A stretch of 9,094 nt of DNA, taken from Desulfurococcales archaeon (GTDB taxonomy: Archaea; Thermoproteota; Thermoprotei_A; Sulfolobales; Desulfurococcaceae). The DNA lies in the NCBI GenBank assembly GCA_027083045.1, contig JALWQP010000012.1, forward strand, positions 1-9,094. Direction: 5' to 3'. The notes beneath the pieces were generated by a model. The model saw only the letters and a program-made list of their open reading frames with translations. It had not been told where the DNA came from and made no database searches. The number at the start of each line of letters is the position of its first letter. Within the stretch, counting starts at the first letter, position 1. Made by a program: the position numbers and the translations under genes. Shown here piece by piece: positions 6,030 to 9,094 of this stretch.

Positions 6030-6749
6030 TCAGCGCTTCTTTACAAAATATCCTACTGCTAGGCCTATTATCAGCAGTATTATTCCTACAGCCGCTATCA
6101 TCGCCGTGTTGGCTTGCGTGACCGTCTTAGTAACCGTGGTTGGACTGGTCTTGGTGATTGTAGTTGGCTTGTAGCTTGTCACGGTCTTATAGGCTGTTGT
6201 TGTGGACGTGCTCGTGATCGTCTTGGTGGATGTCCTAGTGATCGTTGTCGGCAGGGTTGTAGTGGTGATCTTCGTCTCGGTCACAGTTGTGGGGACCGTC
6301 TTCGTAGTCGTAGATGTTACGGTCTTTGTCACAGATGTTGGGCTTGTAGTCGTCTGTGTTACGGTGCTCGTGGCTGTGCTTGTAACTGTCTTGGTCACAG
6401 TAGTAGTCTCTGTTGTGGTTGCCGTCTTGGTCACGGTGCTTGTCTCTGTAGCCGTAGTGGTCGTGGTCTCTGTTACTGTCCGGGTAGAAGTAACGGTGCT
6501 AGTCACGGTCGTTGTAGTGGTGTTGGTTACTGTTGTTGTTACAGTGGATGTTGCAGTACTGGTCATTGTCGTTGTAACTGTTGTTGTCACGGGTGTTGTT
6601 ACAGTTGTTGTCACATAATAATAGTAGTCGTCATAGCTAGGAGTCACGGCCGCGAGTAACCTAGGGGTATTACCTATCAGTGACGGTATTACTACAGCAG
6701 CCACTACTACTCCAATAATGATGATTGCAGCAATTACATCTCTATTCAT
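6030..6749 (-). CDS. Membrane-anchored Thr-rich (mucin-like) surface stalk protein
   Basis: This 239-residue protein has an N-terminal hydrophobic segment (5-25), a short linker with DDYYYY (40-45), a Thr-rich region (46-213) and a C-terminal membrane helix (216-236) ending in KKR. By my count 94 of 168 residues in the middle are Thr, with Val, Ser, Glu and Lys between. From 55 to 135 every odd residue is Thr without exception. Thr-rich stalks next to C-terminal helices are known in archaeal S-layer-associated proteins, where they are thought to be heavily glycosylated spacers; here no globular head is present. One N-x-T sequon is seen (Asn76). The N-terminal segment may be a signal peptide or an anchor. 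AGGTGA (6764-6759) supports the ATG at 6749, and CAATTTATTT (6800-6791) is a fitting TATA box. Neighbours are a glycan flippase and a GT-C-like protein, which suggests that the stalk is a glycan acceptor (inference). Confidence 0.8.
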   Translation of the reverse strand: MNRDVIAAIIIIGVVVAAVVIPSLIGNTPRLLAAVTPSYDDYYYYVTTTVTTPVTTTVTTTMTSTATSTVTTTVTNTTTTTVTSTVTSTRTVTETTTTTATETSTVTKTATTTETTTVTKTVTSTATSTVTQTTTSPTSVTKTVTSTTTKTVPTTVTETKITTTTLPTTITRTSTKTITSTSTTTAYKTVTSYKPTTITKTSPTTVTKTVTQANTAMIAAVGIILLIIGLAVGYFVKKR

Positions 6750-6896
6750 AGATTTAGCTCACCTATTACATTGTTATATGCTACATGATCAAATAAATTG
6801 TACCAAAAAATAATTCATAGAGAATATAATAAAAATGTTATGTCAATAGCTCGGCCGATTTGTTGGTAGATATCATATGTTGTCAGAGGATGCACT
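6750..6896. promoter_or_regulatory. Divergent promoter region between the Thr-rich stalk gene and the GT-C-like gene
   Basis: Minus direction: TATA-like CAATTTATTT (6800-6791) then AGGTGA (6764-6759), 9 nt before the ATG at 6749. Plus direction: TATA-like ATATAATAAA (6824-6833), a predicted start near 6854 and GAGGA (6886-6890) 6 nt before the ATG at 6897. The two TATA elements lie within 35 bp of each other, so the genes could be jointly controlled. Confidence 0.45.
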
Positions 6897-8606
6897 ATGG
6901 AAAAAGATATAAAGCAAGTATTATTAGCGTTGGCGGTCGGTATAGTGACAGCTATACTAGTAGAGGCAACACCCTCAGTTACAAATATATACCCATGGAT
7001 AACTATTGGACGGGTCACCTACCTGGTCATGGAGCCATATAGCTACACGGGGAGCCCATCACTGGATATATGCTTAGCGATAATAATCCTGCTATCCGCT
7101 TCACTACTCCTCAGAAAGAAAAACTGCGTGCTCATATTGCTCCCCACAGGCATAGCCGGCCTCATAATGGTGTATACCCAGCATGTTCTTCCAGCATACA
7201 TCATGGCATGGATCACACTGCTCATCTACTCGCTCCAAGCAATCAGGAAATGGGGATCAACACCAGTAACGTATGGCATAATAGGTTTGCTCGGCGGATT
7301 AGGAGCATATAAGGTATTCTACGTCCTGTCAAGAATAATTACCGGCTACTATCCCATAGCCACAACTCCGGTCTGGCTCAACCTGATAATAAACTATTAT
7401 TCCTGGCCCCTGATCCCGGCAAGTATCACCGCCACAGCCCTAATATCACTATACCTAGTGCTAGCCCGTACATTAGGCTTAGACGAGCTTCCTGGGAAAA
7501 TATATGGCTGGCTACACGGACGTATATGGCCCGGGAGAGCCGAGGATAAGGGTAGGCTCCTCCTATTGTTTTCGCTCTCCCTCTCCCTATTCCTAGCGGT
7601 TATGCCTTTCATTCCCAGCATCAACCCGGCTGGGAGGCCGATCACTACAGATTATATATATTATTATAACTGGTTAAAAGAGGCGCTCCAAAACGGTGTA
7701 GGCCAGGTCATGCTAGCTCATAGTGACAGACCACTCTACATACTGTTACTCTACACCGCCATGATAATTAGTGGTGCAAGCCCATCAACAGTATCAGCCC
7801 TACAAGATATCATCCTATTCCCCCTATATACGTTGTCAACATACCTCTTAGCGAGAAGAGCAATAAATAAGAGGGCCGCGGGCTATGCAGCCCTCATGGC
7901 CGCGTCATCCCCGATCCTCACGAGCTACGCTTATGGTGGGTTCCAGGCAGATCTATTCACATTATCAATAACATTCATAGCATTATCAATGATCCTAGGC
8001 GAAGAGAAGACCGTGTGTGCCGCAGGCCTGGCCCTCCTAGGCACAACAATGCTCCTCCACGAGTGGACATGGACACAATACACCATAATACTCGGGGCCT
8101 ACGCGCTGGCCACAGCTATCAGGGCATGGAGGAGAAAAGAGAGTCTGGGCTGGAGGTGGATGATGATAACGCTATATCTGGCTGTAGCCGTCCCTCTCGA
8201 TCTCCTAAAGACAGCGGTTTTCGGACTATACTCCTCAGCAAGAGTAGTAACGGCAATGTCTCGTTCCTCGAGTCTTATGAGTTTTAGTGATGCTCTACAC
8301 TTTTACACAACACTCTATACTGGCGGATCACTGGATAACACACTGTTCTACATCTTAGCCCTTCCCGGTGTCTTTGTGGTTCACCCACTCATACTTGTCG
8401 CAACAGGCCTTTCCCTGATCACTACTCTCATACCATACAATATAATGTACTATAGATTATTGTTGAACACACCGTTACCATTACTAGCCGGCTACACAGT
8501 CTCAGGGATGGGTAGGGGACTGAGGATCCTTGTATTACTTGAAATGATCGGCTTAGCGCTCCTCAGAATACTTAGTTTTATCCCCGGCCTCAACCTCACC
8601 TGGTGA
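6897..8606 (+). CDS. Multi-pass membrane protein with a GT-C-like glycosyltransferase half
   Basis: The 569-residue protein has about 15 hydrophobic helices. Residues 1-210 hold some six helices that I do not recognise. From 218 the layout is that of GT-C enzymes: a helix (220-240), then a first outer loop with T-T-D-Y-I-Y-Y-Y-N-W-L (Asp252 in the place of the catalytic acidic residue), S-D-R-P-L-Y (277-281), helices with L-L-A-R-R-A-x-N-K-R-A-A-G-Y-A-A-L-M-A-A-S-S-P (318-339), and H-E-W-T-W-T-Q-Y (388-395). GT-C enzymes move sugars from lipid-phosphate donors to acceptors on the outer face, as in ArnT, PMT and STT3; no STT3 WWDYG motif is seen. Substrate is unknown. GAGGA 6 nt before the ATG supports the start. 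It is divergent from the Thr-rich stalk gene and convergent with the next gene, overlapping it by 54 bp. The transmembrane nature is certain; the GT-C call is moderate. Confidence 0.65.
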   Translation: MEKDIKQVLLALAVGIVTAILVEATPSVTNIYPWITIGRVTYLVMEPYSYTGSPSLDICLAIIILLSASLLLRKKNCVLILLPTGIAGLIMVYTQHVLPAYIMAWITLLIYSLQAIRKWGSTPVTYGIIGLLGGLGAYKVFYVLSRIITGYYPIATTPVWLNLIINYYSWPLIPASITATALISLYLVLARTLGLDELPGKIYGWLHGRIWPGRAEDKGRLLLLFSLSLSLFLAVMPFIPSINPAGRPITTDYIYYYNWLKEALQNGVGQVMLAHSDRPLYILLLYTAMIISGASPSTVSALQDIILFPLYTLSTYLLARRAINKRAAGYAALMAASSPILTSYAYGGFQADLFTLSITFIALSMILGEEKTVCAAGLALLGTTMLLHEWTWTQYTIILGAYALATAIRAWRRKESLGWRWMMITLYLAVAVPLDLLKTAVFGLYSSARVVTAMSRSSSLMSFSDALHFYTTLYTGGSLDNTLFYILALPGVFVVHPLILVATGLSLITTLIPYNIMYYRLLLNTPLPLLAGYTVSGMGRGLRILVLLEMIGLALLRILSFIPGLNLTW

Positions 8607-9094
8607 AGACTCCCTCAGACCAGCTAGTGCAAGCAACACAGCGATCACTAGGCTGTAGTAGCCGAGCTCCGCCAACTTATTTGCCAAAGCCTCATTCCCC
8701 ACTGCAATGTAGATGGCCGCAGCCACAAGCAAAGCCATGAAGAGTATTGCCGGGAAGGCCTGCTGGTTCTCATTAAAATAATGGGCTATTCTTGAGTCGT
8801 GGAACCAAGGATGCTTGAAGATCGTTAGTACAAGGACGACGAATAGAAGGACAATATGGACCCCCATGAGCTCATATTGTCCTCGAGAGACATATTGAGC
8901 TAAACGGCCAATATACCCCTGAACACCGATCGTGTAACCAAGAACATAATATGTCACAAGACTCGACAAAATCGTCCCCAAGAAGAACAAGTACCTCCTA
9001 GAAAACACTGTGTCGAGTAGGAGATTGATAACCAGTATGATCATGGAGGCTCTGCCAAGACCCGCAAGACCTAATCCAATAGAAGCTCCCAACA
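8553..9094 (-). CDS. Multi-pass membrane protein of unknown function, N-terminus outside the window
   Basis: The frame is open from the right edge to a TAA at 8555-8553, giving at least 180 residues. It shows about five hydrophobic helices (near 14-28, 34-54, 74-93, 113-131 and 141-157 of the visible part), a short polar loop between the third and fourth (KHPWFHDSRIAHYFNENQQ), and a charged tail (RESSPGEVEAGDKTKYSEER). A TTG at 9092 would be a possible start but the frame continues to the edge, so the gene is probably cut. I recognise no family. Its end overlaps the GT-C-like gene by 54 bp in convergent orientation, so the C-terminal tail of one is antisense to that of the other. Confidence 0.65.
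   Translation of the reverse strand, partial: LGASIGLGLAGLGRASMIILVINLLLDTVFSRRYLFFLGTILSSLVTYYVLGYTIGVQGYIGRLAQYVSRGQYELMGVHIVLLFVVLVLTIFKHPWFHDSRIAHYFNENQQAFPAILFMALLVAAAIYIAVGNEALANKLAELGYYSLVIAVLLALAGLRESSPGEVEAGDKTKYSEER

Noticed and set aside
5990..6035. TGATGA on the minus strand as a C box of a C/D small RNA
   Set aside because: The base before TGATGA is C rather than a purine, the motif is explained by tandem stop codons, and no paired D box was found.
6114..6659. Plus-strand open frames of 181 residues (Cys/Gly-rich) and 138 residues (Val-rich) opposite the stalk gene
   Set aside because: They are antisense products of the Thr-codon repeats; their compositions are artefacts of the ACN GTN pattern, and neither has a fitting start signal.
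1..9094. CRISPR array, insertion sequence, tRNA or rRNA gene
   Set aside because: No regularly spaced repeats, transposase frames with terminal repeats, or tRNA-like folds were seen on either strand.

Overview
The window looks like chromosome from a thermophilic Thermoproteota (crenarchaeal) archaeon, most plausibly of the order Desulfurococcales; the genus cannot be fixed from the sequence alone. The reasons are dense use of AGG/AGA and ATA codons, TATA-box-type promoters, Shine-Dalgarno sites of the GGTG/GGTGA type, TTG starts, very short spacers with overlapping convergent gene ends, and archaeal-type families (PIN-domain VapC with its VapB partner, a Thr-rich surface stalk protein, a MOP-type flippase and a GT-C-like membrane protein).

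Left part (1-2100). The N-terminus of a MATE-type multidrug exporter runs off the left edge on the minus strand. It is divergent from a PadR-family repressor gene (260-712), and the short spacer between them holds a perfect 10-bp inverted repeat, so the two probably form a local efflux-control unit. The padR-like gene converges on, and overlaps by 11 bp, a HemW/HemN-like radical SAM gene whose real start is at 2057, not at the longest possible start (2099).

Middle part (2100-4540). All genes are on the minus strand. A VapB antitoxin gene overlaps, by ATGA, the start of a vapC toxin gene that is broken by a frame change and lacks the middle of its PIN domain. Upstream are a CPBP (Rce1/CAAX-type) membrane protease, with a perfect 12-bp inverted repeat at its promoter, and a 75-residue protein of unknown function. 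The spacers 3726-3921 and 4206-4507 are AT-rich and show no convincing gene.

Right part (4541-9094). This looks like a cell-surface/glycan block: a MOP-superfamily lipid-linked glycan flippase and a membrane-anchored Thr-rich stalk protein (both minus), divergent from a 569-residue multi-pass protein whose second half resembles GT-C glycosyltransferases (plus). An unrecognised multi-pass membrane protein, cut by the right edge, converges on it with a 54-bp overlap. The suggested link is that the flippase and GT-C protein handle a surface glycan and that the Thr-rich stalk is a possible acceptor; this is inference from gene order. The clearest unusual items are the Thr stalk with threonine at every second residue over 81 residues, the decaying vapC beside an intact vapB, and the two perfect inverted repeats at promoters.
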